In this document: positions 1-12,700 of the stretch, piece after piece
How positions within the stretch are numbered: the first letter of the stretch is position 1
How the letters are laid out: every line of letters begins with the position of its first letter
Assembly: GCA_963995505.1 (NCBI GenBank)
Contig: OZ023199.1
Span: 4,521,906 to 4,585,905 of the forward strand
Origin: Hypericum androsaemum
Taxonomy: Eukaryota; Streptophyta; Magnoliopsida; Malpighiales; Hypericaceae
DNA length: 64,000 bases
Direction: 5' to 3'
Notes under the pieces: generated by a model
The model's database searches: none
Seen by the model: only the letters and a program-made list of their open reading frames with translations
What the model was told of the DNA's origin: nothing
Position numbers and translations under genes: made by a program

Positions 1-164
1 CAGAAAATTTCATAGGATGTAACCCATTCTAAAATTGTCTCAGAGCTAGCTCGTTTAACTTTGGAATTCTCTTAAGATGTGTGCTAGAAAAATATGTGCA
101 ATTTGTTAGTATAGATAGTACAAATCAAATCACTTAAGCATTTCAGACAAAACATATCATTTAC

Positions 165-405
165 GGGAGATCGGATTGAGTGGGAACTAAAGAAAACTTG
201 TCCCCAAGTGGGGACTAAATTTTGGGCTGTTAGATTCGATTGTAATAGAATATCTTTAAATCTGATGATTAATAATCTATCAGGTGATAATGGTTTGCAT
301 GTGAAGTGATATTGGTTTGCACGTGTAATGATATTAATTTGTATGTGGTCATGATATTAATTTGTTTTAGTCCCAATGAGTGGGGACTAACCAAATCTGC
401 TCCCC
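165..405. mobile_element. Short non-autonomous inverted-repeat element (MITE-like)
   Basis: The two ends are imperfect inverted repeats. The left end begins GGGAGATCGGATT and the complement of the right end begins GGGGAGCAGATTTGG; both then carry a TCCCCA...GGGACTAAA block. The interior (about 285-378) has three to four copies of a roughly 22-bp unit built on GATATTGGTTTGCACGTG. No coding capacity is seen. The ends resemble those of the element at 3386-5203, so a Mutator-like MITE is the best guess, but I could not find a clean target-site duplication. Confidence 0.42.
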
Positions 406-3061
406 ATTTTTGGGATATCACATCACATCAATAATTTCAACATGACATATTGTGGCTCTTGATCTAGACAGTAGACACCGTGACCATAAAAAAAAATCCA
501 AACACCATAAATCTCCTACCGGTCCAAATTTGGATCCGAATGTTACTGAATTTATCTCATTTTTTTATATTAGTGAAGTAATATGACACATGAATAAAAT
601 TATTAATATAATATTACACCTAACAAAATTAATAATGTATCCTCACATGGTGATAGCTTAAGTAACCACTTTGTTGTCAATTTGTTAAAACATATGTCAC
701 CCGAAAAGAAAATTTAGAAGCACAAAGTTAACTGTGTCGTGTCTAACTCGGGTCGTGACATAATGTTAGTAACGCCGATTCTAACTAATTAAATTTATTG
801 TCATGGCCTTGCACCGTACGGGCCTAGACTAGCAAGACAGAATAGGACAAATTATTCTCTGATATTAAATAATAATCCTTTCGAAAAAAATAGAATAAAT
901 TGTTATGCTATAACCAAATCTCCAAAGCCAGATCACGAGACACTTTTGTTTGAATTTTGGTGCTAACAACAAGGGAAAACAAGAAACCAGTGGACCATTT
1001 GTCATGGACGTGGGTATGTTGAAAAGAAACAAGAAAGAGCCAGCCATAGAGTTTTGTTTATAAGTGAAATTTTATTATTATTATTTACATCTTATAAAAA
1101 AAATAGTGTAGAATTTTCCGGTAACAAAAATAAGCTACAGTCGTAGATGATGTTAAAATCCTAAAAAATCTAATATAAAAAACTGCACGACGAAAAAGGC
1201 GTAGGAGCCGGCACAGAGTTGTACGCTGAAGAGAGCAAAACTCAGATTCAAATTCTCTCAAGCGGGATTATAGAAGAAACGGTTTCAATTTCGGTTGGAG
1301 TAAAAAAATGTGGGTGGGTAATGTAGATTAATAACCGTATAGGGACAAAAATATTTTGCAACTATGGTCTAAAATTTGTAAAAAACTAATAATGAGTGCC
1401 TTTTATGGCTCTATGTTTTTGGTACAATATTTAGTATTTACCGAACTAACTAATTCAAATTCGAATTTGATAAAATTTTTAAAAGATATTAAGTTCATCT
1501 AACAAGTAAATAGTACGTGTATATTCTTAAATATTCGAACTCAAAATATAATTAAATTAGAATAATGTTGTAGTACAGAAAATTAAGATAATAGTGCCAC
1601 GCAAATTTTCCTTTTCTTTTCCGATTCCCCCGCAAGTTGAGGCAGACGTATTTTTATTTGGGGATCTCCCTGGTAGTGCAGGAGATCTCAAAACCTATGA
1701 CATGGTTTGGAATTGGATAAGCCAAACGAGTCAGCATTTGTTGTCCTTTACCTCTTCGATTCCATTTTATAATATTGTCTGAGTCGGCAACCACGGGACA
1801 CTCCGCTTGGTTCGTGGACTTGGACCCACTGACATTTTAAATATTGATAAAATTTTAAAGTATTAACAAATTCAGGTTTTTCTGGTCTAAAAATATATTA
1901 TTAATAGAGTCACTTAAAAAATAGTTGTGACAATACAAAATTCTCAAAAAATTGTCAAAATTCATTACACGTCCATAAGTTGTATTGGAAATAATTGTTG
2001 AAGAAGTTCTCGTTATAATACAGAGACTAGCAAACACGTGAACTTATTTTGGTGAAAAGCAAACACTTGAATCAATTGTAAAAAATATTGTTTTAAACTA
2101 AGAAATAGATTAGTTTGGGCTCTTCAAAACTCAGCAATATTAAATAATTTTGAGAGAACTTTACTACTTTTCAAAATTCCAATATGACTTGAATCTTTAT
2201 TAGTAAATGCTTAAGAGATCAAGTAGTTTAGAAAAAAAAAAGTGTAAAACATTGAGAATAGATTATTTACTAAATTTTAGAAAGGGTTGTAGCTTTTTGT
2301 GCTTGTAATTGCTAAATTGGACGGCAAATGGGCAGTTTTTTTTTCTCAAGAAAATTTAAGTGGGTTGAACTAAATCTCGAAATTCTAGACAATATTAAAT
2401 TTTGTTCTCTTCTTAATTAAATTTTTTTTCGTAAGGAAAGAGAATTGACCTACTGTCGAAAACGAGGTAGGACTCATGGGACAGCAAATGGGCAGTTTGA
2501 CATTTTCCCTCGTAGATAACGAGGAAGGCCCCCACCATTTGCTTTTGTCGGAGAGGCGTAGGGGTTTCCTCTAATTATGACCTGGTTGGTGAATTTGTTG
2601 TACAATATCTGTAAGGCCACGAATAATGATTATTATATGCTTCTAAATTCTTTTTTGAGAATTCATATGCTTCTAATTAATGTAGGAAATATACTCTTAA
2701 AATCGTTAGGAAATGAATTGGCAGAGCGAAAAACGGAGGCATCTAGCCACTGTGCCAAATGTGGTCGGTCAGGTGCCCTACCCTAGTGTTGGCAGCACTG
2801 TTCGGTTAAAAACATGATACTAATATTCGTTAAATGGCACTACTACTTGTAACATGTACACTATTTGCAACATGATATCACTATTATTTATGTATCTTGT
2901 ATTCCCCATAACAATTTTATATTATCTCTGATATTATAAGTTTATTTTTCGCTCACAGCTTATTTTGTGTTGTCTTTATTCCGTTTGGTGTTACTGGCTC
3001 ATTATCAACACCCAATCCAAGCTCGTGCCAAATATATTAAAAACCTCTTAATGCCCAAAAA
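406..3061. other. AT-rich spacer, nothing identified
   Basis: Long runs of A/T, no splice-consistent exons and no protein homology that I recognise. The short open frames at 1594-1782 and 2577-2786 have no recognisable domain and look like chance. A phrase near AAATGGGCAGTTT occurs at about 2326 and 2487, which may mark an old repeat. Confidence 0.5.
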
Positions 3062-3240
3062 ATTTATTGTTGGTGAGTTGGTCAATTGGTAAGAGTCTCA
3101 AATTCACTTAAGTAAGTATTGGTTCAAGCTTCAAGAATATAAATTAGCAACATTGAATGAGTTACTCCTAAAATAGGATCTAACTGTTCTCTACTTTGAA
3201 TATCAGAACTTTTATAAAAGAATTTTTGTTTTCGAGAGAG
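3062..3240 (+). mobile_element. Candidate tRNA-derived SINE remnant
   Basis: A sequence fitting the RNA polymerase III A box consensus exactly (TGGTCAATTGG, 3079-3089) is followed 31 bases later by a B-box-like stretch (GGTTCAAGCTT, 3121-3131; 10 of 11 positions fit GGTTCRANNCC). This spacing is usual for tRNA-like promoters. The surrounding sequence does not fold into a full tRNA with an acceptor stem that I can see, so a SINE head is more likely than a tRNA gene. The 3' limit is uncertain. Confidence 0.38.
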
Positions 3241-3879
3241 TAAAAAAAGAGATTTCTTGTTGACCGTACAGTTTGTGCTAATAAACTCTCATTAGCCTTG
3301 GTTACAGTTGTGGGATAAACGTCAAAACTTTTTTATTTTGAATAACCGTCAAACTATTTTTGTGTGGAATAACCGTCAAACTTAGGAGCATAGATTGGGA
3401 ACGGGATATACTATTCCATTCCAAACAAGGGGAAAATATGTAAAAGAGTAAAAAAAAAGTCCAAAAAGAGGTGCACACGGTGGAACCCACCCAAGAGGAA
3501 GGGGCTCAAAGGGCCCTCCTTTAATCAGTTTTATTTTTATTTTTTATTCTTATCTTCAATTTCATTTTTTATTAGAAATTAGTTCGAAATTAGTTAGACA
3601 TAACCAATCATACTACTAGACATAGTCGGACATGTTATTTAATTTATCATTCATATATTATACTAAAATAGCTTAAAATAATATATTATTTAACTAATTA
3701 TTTAATATTGTATTATAAGTATTAATTAATATTAGTAATTTTAATGTAACATGTCATTTTATCATAACCAGATATGTCATTTATTATACACGGACATACC
3801 ATAAGTCATAATCTAGCATGTCATTTTAACATAATCGGTTATGTCATTTAATTAATTAATTATAATTTTTATTAAATAT

Positions 3880-4300
3880 TTACCAAACGTGCCATTAAAC
3901 ATAATCGGACATGACATTAGACATAGCCGCGCATGTCATTATTCATAGTTGGGCATGCCATTTAATTAATTAATTTATTATAAATTTTATTAAATATTAG
4001 TCGGGCATGCCAGTAGACATAGTCGGGCATGCTATTTTATCGTAACTAGGCATACCATTTTATTGTAACAGTGTATGCCATTTAGTCATAGCCAAGCATG
4101 CCATTTAATCTTAAAAGTTCGTGCTATTTAATCCTAACAATTCGTACCACATTTAATCATAACAGTTCGTGCCATTTAATGATAACAGTTCGTACCATTT
4201 AATCATAAGAGTTCGTGCTATTTAATCAACCCGGGTATGCCATTTAATTATACCCGAGTATGCCATTTTATCATACCCGGCTATGCCATTTTATCAAATT
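3880..4300. repeat. Degenerate ~23-bp minisatellite
   Basis: A unit close to GCCATTTAATCATAACAGTTCGT recurs many times with substitutions. It drifts towards CATGCCATTTTATCATACCCGG at the right end and GGCATGCCATT at the left. It lies in the left half of the Mutator-like element. The complement (TTATGATTAAATGGTACGAAC) is close to the repeat core of the element at 41114-41598. Confidence 0.6.
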
Positions 4301-4429
4301 GATAAAAAATTCTAAATCAAAATCAAAAAAATCCAAATCAACTGATCTCGAACACAAAATTAACCCAAAAAATCCTAATTAACCAAAATTAACCCGGTGG
4401 TGCTGTCTGAATGTGCCATTACTCGATTT

Positions 4430-4866
4430 CTTCTCTCCCGAAGATGCGGCCACCGCGCTGATGCTATCCCTGATCTCATAGTCCTTACTCTGCGAAAGCT
4501 TAACCATAAGCTTTGCAATCTGGTTATCCACATCCAACTTCTCTAGGATCGCCCCCCGTCGTTCGCTGAACAACAACCACACCTAACAATCAGATCTACT
4601 CTGCCGCGACTAAAACCCCAGGAAAACAAATCAACGAGAGTTAAGGGGAGAGAGAGAGAGGAGAAAGGATACGCAACTAATGGTGACATCATCGTCAGGG
4701 TGTGGAGAATCTTGTCCATGCCTTTAGGGCCGAGGGAGGTACGGAGGATGCGGGCGACGACCTTATCGACGCCGATGTTCGCCTTCTGAGCGTCGAGGCC
4801 ACGAAGCTGCTCTTCTGTTCCTACCCCTTGATTATCATAAACGGCCTCCCGTACTCGTCAAACACC
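4430..4866 (-). pseudogene. Captured fragment of CCT5 (TCP-1 epsilon chaperonin subunit), broken
   Basis: On the minus strand, 4866-4678 encodes the start of the family: DEYGRPF, then DAQKAN, VARILR and [11 protein letters not shown]. It is interrupted by an in-frame stop after the first block and by frame changes. An intron with GT and AG ends follows (4677-4566). Splicing it rejoins a T-I-T-N-D-G motif, and the next exon (4565 downwards) continues with LDVDNQIAKLM and QDYEI-like residues before similarity fades near 4460. CCT5 is a subunit of the cytosolic TRiC/CCT folding complex of about 535 aa. Only about the first fifth is here, without the full ATP-binding site. The retained intron points to capture from genomic DNA rather than from mRNA. 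It is not functional. Confidence 0.82.
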
Positions 4867-5212
4867 AACATCATTTTTCTTAAAAAAATTTCCTCATTGT
4901 CGCTATAAAATGTTCTTATTTGAGAAAGATGGGTAGAGAGGAGAGAGAAGGGTAGGGAGGAGAGAGAGAATGAGGGAGACAGAGAAAAAACTAAAAAGGG
5001 AGATAGAATGAGGGAGAACGATAGAGAGGAGAGAGATAGAGAGAGATAAGGAAGGAAGGTAAAGGGGTAAATGACGAAAATATCTATAGATAATTATAAC
5101 TGTCAGATTTTTGACGCGCGTCTAGTTATCAAGATCAAAGGACAAGATTAAATCTTGTACGGTACGAGCTAAGGCTATTAGTTCCCGTGCCAAATCCACT
5201 CCCCAAACTTAG

Positions 5213-6730
5213 CAATCAGAAATTTTGATTTGACAATCGTTCGATAGCAGTTATAGTCATAGCAGTGTTATTTTAAAGAGAAAAGTCTATTTTAGTACCT
5301 GTGTATCGCAAAAAATTATCTTCAACCTTCATCTTCTTCCTCTAGATCAAATACCTTCCTCAACCTCTCTCAAGAACATCAACCCAAAAAAAAAACACAG
5401 AACCATTCAAATTTTAAGAACTCATTTACTTGTCTGGGTCTTAATTTCCCGTGGTGCCATCTTCCCTATGTTCGTATTGGGTGCTGAACTCGTCAAACAT
5501 CCTTGATGGCGTTCATCCCATCGCCGACACCGGAAGCCAGAAATCGATGAGTTCGTCGATGTCAAACACCCAATTTGGAGACCAACTTGGGGATCGATTG
5601 TACGTACTAGAAGCCGACAAGCTCGTCGATGTCGAACACATAGGCATCCATCTCATCGCCGACGAGGGCCACGTCTCCAACTCAAGCCCACCTTCATCTC
5701 CTAGGTACTAGGGGTAGATTACCACTAGACTTTTTTTTACTTCAATTTACCACTAGACTTTTTTTTTACTTCAATAATTTATCACTAGACTTGACCTAGG
5801 TACTAGGGGTAGATTAGTCCATATGCTATTTAAATAGACTTTGACCATCATTCTCTCTTGGAAAAAAGAAATGACAAATTATCCTCTCGTCCGGGTCTAT
5901 GTTATAATCACTAGTTTGGTTCCTACTATTCAAAAAATTAATTTTTTACCCTAACTTTTTGTTTAAATTTTGGTCTCGGATCCTTGACTGACGTATCAAT
6001 CATTTTGTTTGTCAGGTGAAATGACCTTTATACTTTTACACAAAAAATATCTTCTTCAACTTAAAGAACACCAAAAATACAACACTAAGAACATAAAAAA
6101 TACAACACTAAATTAAACAACAACAAAAACTCAATTAAAGTAAAATAAAGGAGAAATTTAAAGGCCAAAGAAGCTACAAAAACTCCTCCGTGTTCGAATC
6201 CATAAAATTGTGAAATCCCACTCGATCATATACGACGACACTTTAATTTTTAAAAGCATATCAGTTTTTTACCACTATAATCTATATACCCTTCACTATA
6301 CAGCCTTTCCTTTGAAACATAGGCCTCGAACTATAACAACACGGTCGCCCTCAAGTTCACGAGCAACGCAAAGAACTACACCGCCCTAGAGAGGGTGTAC
6401 ATGATGACGCATGTGATGGGCCCAAATGGGAGTAGCTGCTGGAGCACCTCTCGTTGCTCTGCTAGTCGGAACACTCCTCGGAGTCGATCAAATCATGACC
6501 GTTCAATATTTTAAAACAACGTTTCAAATTTGAGCAAAATAATATTCTTTATTTTGTGTTGTTAGAACTTAGAAGACTCGGAATTCATTCCGGTCTCCAA
6601 AATTGTATTAGTCGGTTCGATGGGTATATCAAATATATACACACTACACCCCGTCTATTTCCACCACAATTCCTGTCTAGAAACCCACTCCAGAAGCTCT
6701 CAAACACGGGCTCCCGACGCAAAACGAACT
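5213..6730. other. Spacer upstream of CLPX with gene-like but unidentified patches
   Basis: Two patches are less AT-rich than the surroundings. At 5440-5715 an open frame of 86 codons contains an internally repeated phrase (around CGTCGATGTC, at about 5554 and 5626). At 6330-6480 there is a GC-richer stretch. I recognise no protein family in either. The CLPX promoter must lie in the last few hundred bases, but I see no clear TATA box. Confidence 0.4.
5699..5818. repeat. Local direct repeats
   Basis: The phrase CCTAGGTACTAGGGGTAGAT occurs twice (about 5699 and 5797). Between the copies are three tandem copies of a roughly 30-bp unit TACCACTAGACTT plus a T run and ACTTCAAT. No function is suggested. 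Confidence 0.6.
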
Positions 6731-9700
6731 ATGTTGTCCATCCTGAGACGTACAACCACCACCCTAAACCGCCACCTCGTCCGCCGCCTGACCACCACCC
6801 CAACCCCTCCACCGCCGCCGCCTCCCCCCACCGGATACGACCAAATCCGGGCAACGGTTAACTGCCCGCGCTGCGCCTCCCAGATGCCCGTGCTCTTCTC
6901 GACCCGCCCGCTGTCCATCTCGGGCAGGGAGGCGGGCATCTTCCAGGCTGTCAACTTCTGCCAGGACTGCAGGTCCGCCTTCTACTTCCGCCCCTTCAAG
7001 CTGGAGCCCCTCCTTCAGGGCAGCTTCGTCGAGCTCGGGAAGGTCAAGGCCGCCGCCGCCGCCGATTTCCGCTGCGGCGGCGGCGAGGGGAGCGGGGATA
7101 GCAGAATCGGGGCGGAGAGTGGCGTGGAGGCGGACGAGGAGGAGGAGGAGGAGGCCGAAATCGGGCGGGAGCTGCCCACTCCTAAGGAGATTTGTCGAGG
7201 GCTTGACGAGTTTGTTATTGGCCAGGACAAGGCCAAGAAGGTTGCTTCTTGTTCTGTTTTTTTTGTGTGCACTTTCTAAGGAGGGTAGTTTGGGAAATTG
7301 CGCATTTTTCGCTGTTGTAGCGTTAAGTGGTGTTTGTTGGGATTACCACGTGGCTAGTTGCGAGTGTGGTGGGCTTGTTTATAATTGTAGAAGATCCATC
7401 TGCTGACTGCCTTAAGGTTTCGGGTAGGATATGGAGATATCGTTTCATCGCCAGCTCCCCAAGTTGCGGGGTATCGCTGGAGGTATGTTCTTCATTTTTC
7501 GGGGTTTTGTTGCTGTTTTGGTTGTTGTTGTAGGTTAGGTGATCGAGGAAATGCCAATGTAGTTACTTGGGGGATGTAGGATAGTGTGTAGGTTCTTTGC
7601 GTTTGGAGTCAGAAACCGGAACGAATGTCGGGTTTAGGAGTATGGAGAGTTTGGGAAATTGCGCATTTTTCACGAGCTGTTTGATATTGTTTGCGGTCAG
7701 AACTGTCTCATAATTGTATTATAGGACCTACGTGTTGCGAATTTCAGCTGTTTAGACGATTCGAGAATTCAATTTTGTCCTCAGTTTGTTCCCCCGGAGA
7801 GGGTCGGGTAATGTGAGTGAAACTTGAAATGATCCATCTCCATGGCAAAAAACTTAGTGCCAGTTGCTGTGGTTAATTTATTTTGCCAGACCAGATTCCG
7901 GGATTCGGGATTGCAGCATCTATTTTATGCTTTGCTACAGTTGTAGTGTGCTGAGTTTCATATGTTTCATGTGTATAATTGACCGTATGTTATGAACCAG
8001 GTGCTTTCGGTCGCAGTTTACAACCACTACAAGCGAATATCTTACACCTCCCAGCGAAAAGAGTTAGCCTTTTATGCTCTCCTGCTACTTGCTTTGAAAC
8101 TCGTTCTTACATGTGCTTGTTGGTTGATAGCATGAAGACTCTTAACTAGGAAGTTGCTCGAGTTAGTTTGTATACTTGTTTGTCCTAGATGCCGCCGTTG
8201 ATCTGGTACTCATTTATAGGGTTTGTGTTAACAAATTCTGATCTTGATAGCAGGTTAGGAGTACGCTTGAGTCCTGACGAGGAGAATGAAATCGTTGAGC
8301 TAGACAAGAGCAATGTGCTACTGATGGGTCCCACCGGCTCAGGTATGGCAATTATGTCTACGTATCTTCTCGTCATTATGCAGGCTGGATCTTCTGCTTG
8401 TAACAATTGCTTTCTGATTCTTTGATTGTACCTTGGCCACAAGGATAGGGAAGACATTACTTGCAAAAACTCTAGCTCGCATTGCTAATGTCCCATTTGT
8501 GATCGCGGATGCAACCACATTGACGCAGGCAAGTCTGACTCGCCAGCCTCCTTTTCTTTTGTCTTCTACTTTTACTTTTACTTGCAAGTAAAACTTCGCC
8601 TTGAAGCTTGTTGGACGTATGCAATGGCAAGTCGACTGAAACCTTCCTTTTTTCGTTCATGTCCTTTGCATTTACTTGCAAGTAAAACAACATCTTGGGA
8701 GCTTGTTGGACTTATGATGTGTTAGGCTAATGCTTTGAGTTTTTGATATGTGTGCTTCTTTATAAAGCAGTAAAATAGGCCTGATCAGATTTTAACGGAA
8801 GCTGGTTCTTGTAGAAAGGGGATTGAATGCACTTGTTTAATTAAGCTGAATGATAATTAAGCACCTATGATGGTCCGTTTCGAGTACTACGATGGCACAT
8901 CTCCAGTGAAGAGAAATGACGTTCATGCTTTACTGCAGAGTGTCAATCTAGCATACAGCTATCTATTGACTTGAAGTGTGATGATTATTTGTTGTTGTTG
9001 TTTTTGTTACTATTATTATTAATCCTACCTTGTTAGCTTCACAAGACTGTATACATTTAAAAAAAAATTCCTTCATCTCAAGTGTCTCTCGTCTACTGTA
9101 CCTTTACTGATGGACTTGTTGGCACATTTTTCTTGAATGGTGCTCCTTGTTAGAACTTTGTTTGGACCATTTGTGAAACTGTTTTGAGCTCACTCAGGAA
9201 TCGGTCTTCAGGCAGGTTATGTTGGCGAGGATGTGGAATCCATACTGTACAAGCTACTAGCGGTAGGTTTCTTTTCTATTGTCTCTATAATTCTGGTGAA
9301 TGATCCTCTTTATCTTTGTAATCGTCGTCCGTTTCATTGCTTTGCTGGAGTGAGAATCACCTTTGCTGAATATATCGAGAAGTTGCTGGTACTAATTCAG
9401 AAAACAGTTTCTGATACTTTAATACCATGGGGAAGTATAAGGTTTTACTCAGTGTCACTCTTTTCTTAATACTCTTCCAGTTCTTAACAGGTGAAAGTGG
9501 ATGTTACTGTTGAGACAAAGACATCATACCCTTAATTGACGTTTCTTTCTATTTTCCCGTTGGGAACAAACACTTCAATGTTTTTCTATTAACTGAAATA
9601 TTTTCTATTTACTGAGCACTCTATGTATATGTGAATAAATAGTTTTAGGGCAGCCTTGAATGATACAGATTCCGTATATTCCACTGGTTTCGTTCTTGAG

Positions 9701-12700
9701 ATACATAAACCTGAAGATTTAGCTGTAGTTGTTGCACATGTTGGGGGAAAACCATTTGCTGCATCCCCATTTCATTAGATATTTAGCTTGTCCCTAGAAA
9801 GCATGCAAATTATGAACTATTCTTTTCTGTTCTGACCATTAGAATGCTAATGGCCATTGTCTTTCTTCTTCCGTTAGAGAATGCATATTTATTGGATAGT
9901 TTCCTTGCCATTCAGGCAGCTGAATTCAATGTGGAAGCGGCTCAGAGAGGGATTATCTATATTGATGAAGTGGATAAAATAACGAAAAAGGTCTTATCTT
10001 TTGTTATCTCGTGTATCGTTGCTGCATAGCCACCTATCGCTCCTTGGTGAAACTTCTTTTGTATCCTTTGTCCCAGGCTGAGAGTTCAAATGTTGGACGA
10101 GACGTCTCTGGAGAGGGTGTTCAGCAGGCACTTCTGAAGATGTTGGAAGGAACTGTATGTTCTTTGGCTGTTCCATTTATATTCAAAAGCTTATCTTCCA
10201 AACAGTTATATTCAAAACCTTGGGACAATGTTTTTTCCTTCAATTTCTGTATTGTCTATTTGTAAGAAATAAACTAGCCATGTCAATGACGCTTCACGCA
10301 TCACACAAAGTACCAACGTTTTTTCTATTTACAAATCAACGTGTTAGTGTGATGACATGTTTGTCAAGGTCTGGCCTTGAGCTTCATCTTCTTGAGTTTA
10401 TTTCAGTGACGTTTTGATGCTCTCTTGCTGCTTATTTTCTGGTTGCTCGGGATGATAATACAAGTTTTGGTACATGATTGTGACAGTTGATTACATGTCA
10501 TGCCCTTGAAAGACATTGATTTCTGGACATAGAGATTACTATAATGGTTTGATGTCCTTTCTTGACTTGGTTCTTATTTCTAGGTAGTTAACGTTCCAGT
10601 TTCTGATAGGGGAGTCCGGAAGCATCCTCGTGCTGATACAATCCAGGTATCTTCTGCCTTGAGATTGTGAGGACTATAAGGGATTTGTGTGTATGTGATT
10701 AGAACAAAGCAGAAAAAGAACCATTATTGTATTTGTAAATACCTGTTCTGTGGCAAATGAAAGAAGCTGGAACAATGGCCTTCAATTTCTTATTTTTACT
10801 GTGACCCTGGAATATGCTTGTTACTGGGGGTCATCGTCTGGCATCCTCATGCTTGTGTAAACCTTGGTCCACTATTGGTGTCAGGAAACTAAAATTGCAG
10901 TCTCTCTTGACCTGCAAACAAATCATTTGATAAACTTGTCTATCCTTATTCTCCAGTCATATTTTTTGTTTAAGAAGGTTCAGACTTGATTGAGATGATT
11001 CTTTTATGTTCTATTTGGATTTCAAGAGCTGTTGTTCTAGCTATGCTAGCTAATAAATGTTTGTTGTACCCTAGTAAACTGAATTTGAAACCACCCACAA
11101 GCTGGAATTTTTTGGAGGGATTGTGACCTATTGTTGTGTACCTGACAATAATAGGCACTATAACTGGTCAAAAAACCATCAAGACAAGCGAAGCTGCTTG
11201 CTTTAAATGCCCTAACTTTTCAACTACCCAATGCACCAGCGTTACGTTACTTCTTGGTATAAGGCCTGATAAGAATGTACATAGGACAGTTGCTAGTAGT
11301 GCCTGTGCTCCCTGGTTCTGTCATCCTATTGGTTTACAGAGTGAATTTAGAGAGAATGCAGGTCTCTGATCCATAATCACAACCTGGGGCCTCGTAAAGT
11401 TATGCTGGGGTTTTTTGTTGTGCTATTGACTTTTATTTACTAATGCCATAAAGTATCGCTCTTTGTTGACTATTAGACTGTAGAGGTTTAAGAAATGATA
11501 TCTTCAATTTTGTTTGTTTTAATGGTTGCAATAAGATATTCATTTCTCTTCCTAGGAATCTCAATAACCTAGTCAGAGAAGGGAAGAGTACTCTGTCTAT
11601 GCTCTGAATCAATCTGGTATTCTATCTTCAAGATAACTTGTTAAAAAATATGGAATGGAAACCTAGTTTTCTATTCAATTTTAATATGTAGGGTTGATTG
11701 ATATCATTGATTTTACAAGTGCTTTTGTTATATGTTTGAAATAAAAAAAATTAGTATGAAAAAGATGAAGTTTCTAATCTGCTTATTGACCTGTTTCTAT
11801 TAATCTAATTAGTTGAATTTTATGTGCAAAAGAAATATTAAAAGATCTTTAAAAATTCTAAACTGCTTGGAGAATGAGAATCCATAAAGCATAGTGCTCA
11901 TTTTCTTTTCTTTCTACTGCAGGTAGATACAAAAGATATTCTCTTTATTTGTGGTGGTGCATTCATTGACCTAGATAAAACAATTTCGGAGAGGTAAATC
12001 ATTTTCCATATTTTGTGTCATGTGAAACTTTTTTCTAAAGCTTAAACTGCTTGAAAAGCGGTAGTCTTTGCTTGGAAACAAATAATTTATTGGTCTATTG
12101 CAGTTCCTGTCAATATTGTTCCCAGGACATGCTAAACATTGAAACACTTACCATTTTATTCATTTTGGCCATTACTATTCGTTAATCTGTCCCTGTTTCC
12201 ATTTTTTCCCTAAATCTTCCAAGAGTGGAAGCTGTCAACTGATTGATGCGCTGTTTGTTTGCTCTTTTATACAGACGGCAAGATGCTTCCATTGGATTTG
12301 GGGCATCTGTACGGGCAAACATGAGAAATTTAGGAACGACTCGTGCTCTAGTTACATCATCCTTGCTAGAAACGGTGAGCTAAGATACCTTGATGAAGCT
12401 AATTGTTTTTGTTCTTGGCTTTAATTTGTGAACAGTTAGTTGATGTTGATGTATGAATGCAATCCTTGTTTCCTTGACTGAAATCCTTTTGTCTTACAGG
12501 TGGAAAGTGGTGATCTTGTTGCATATGGTCTCATTCCTGAATTTGTTGGGCGTTTTCCCATCTTAGTTAGCCTGTCAGCATTAAATGAAGACCAGCTTGT
12601 TCAGGTAATGCTTGCAACTGAAACTTATCGTGTAGTTGTCATCTATTAATCTATAAAATTTTGTGTGCTTGGGTGCGAGCCTTCATATGTTTGTTCAGCG

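Larger units (their letters stand above)
3386..5203. mobile_element. Mutator-like element carrying a CCT5 gene fragment (Pack-MULE type)
   Basis: The element is flanked by a 9-bp direct repeat CAAACTTAG (3377-3385 and 5204-5212), the duplication length typical of Mutator-like elements. The ends are imperfect inverted repeats: the left begins GAGCATAGATTGGGAACGGG, and the complement of the right begins GGAGTGGATTTGGCACGGG. Inside are an AT-rich arm with a degenerate minisatellite (about 3880-4300), a fragment of a host chaperonin gene on the minus strand (about 4430-4866), and a purine-rich GAGA stretch (4640-5060). No transposase is present, so it is non-autonomous. The boundaries rest on visual matching only. 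Confidence 0.68.

Noticed and set aside
6620..6730. Upstream Met extending CLPX by 37 residues
   Set aside because: The extension is hydrophobic and aromatic and lacks presequence character. The Met at 6731 begins a typical Arg/Thr-rich mitochondrial presequence.
6700..7272. Minus-strand and alternate-frame open stretches over CLPX exon 1
   Set aside because: They are shadows of a GC-rich coding exon with Pro and Glu runs.
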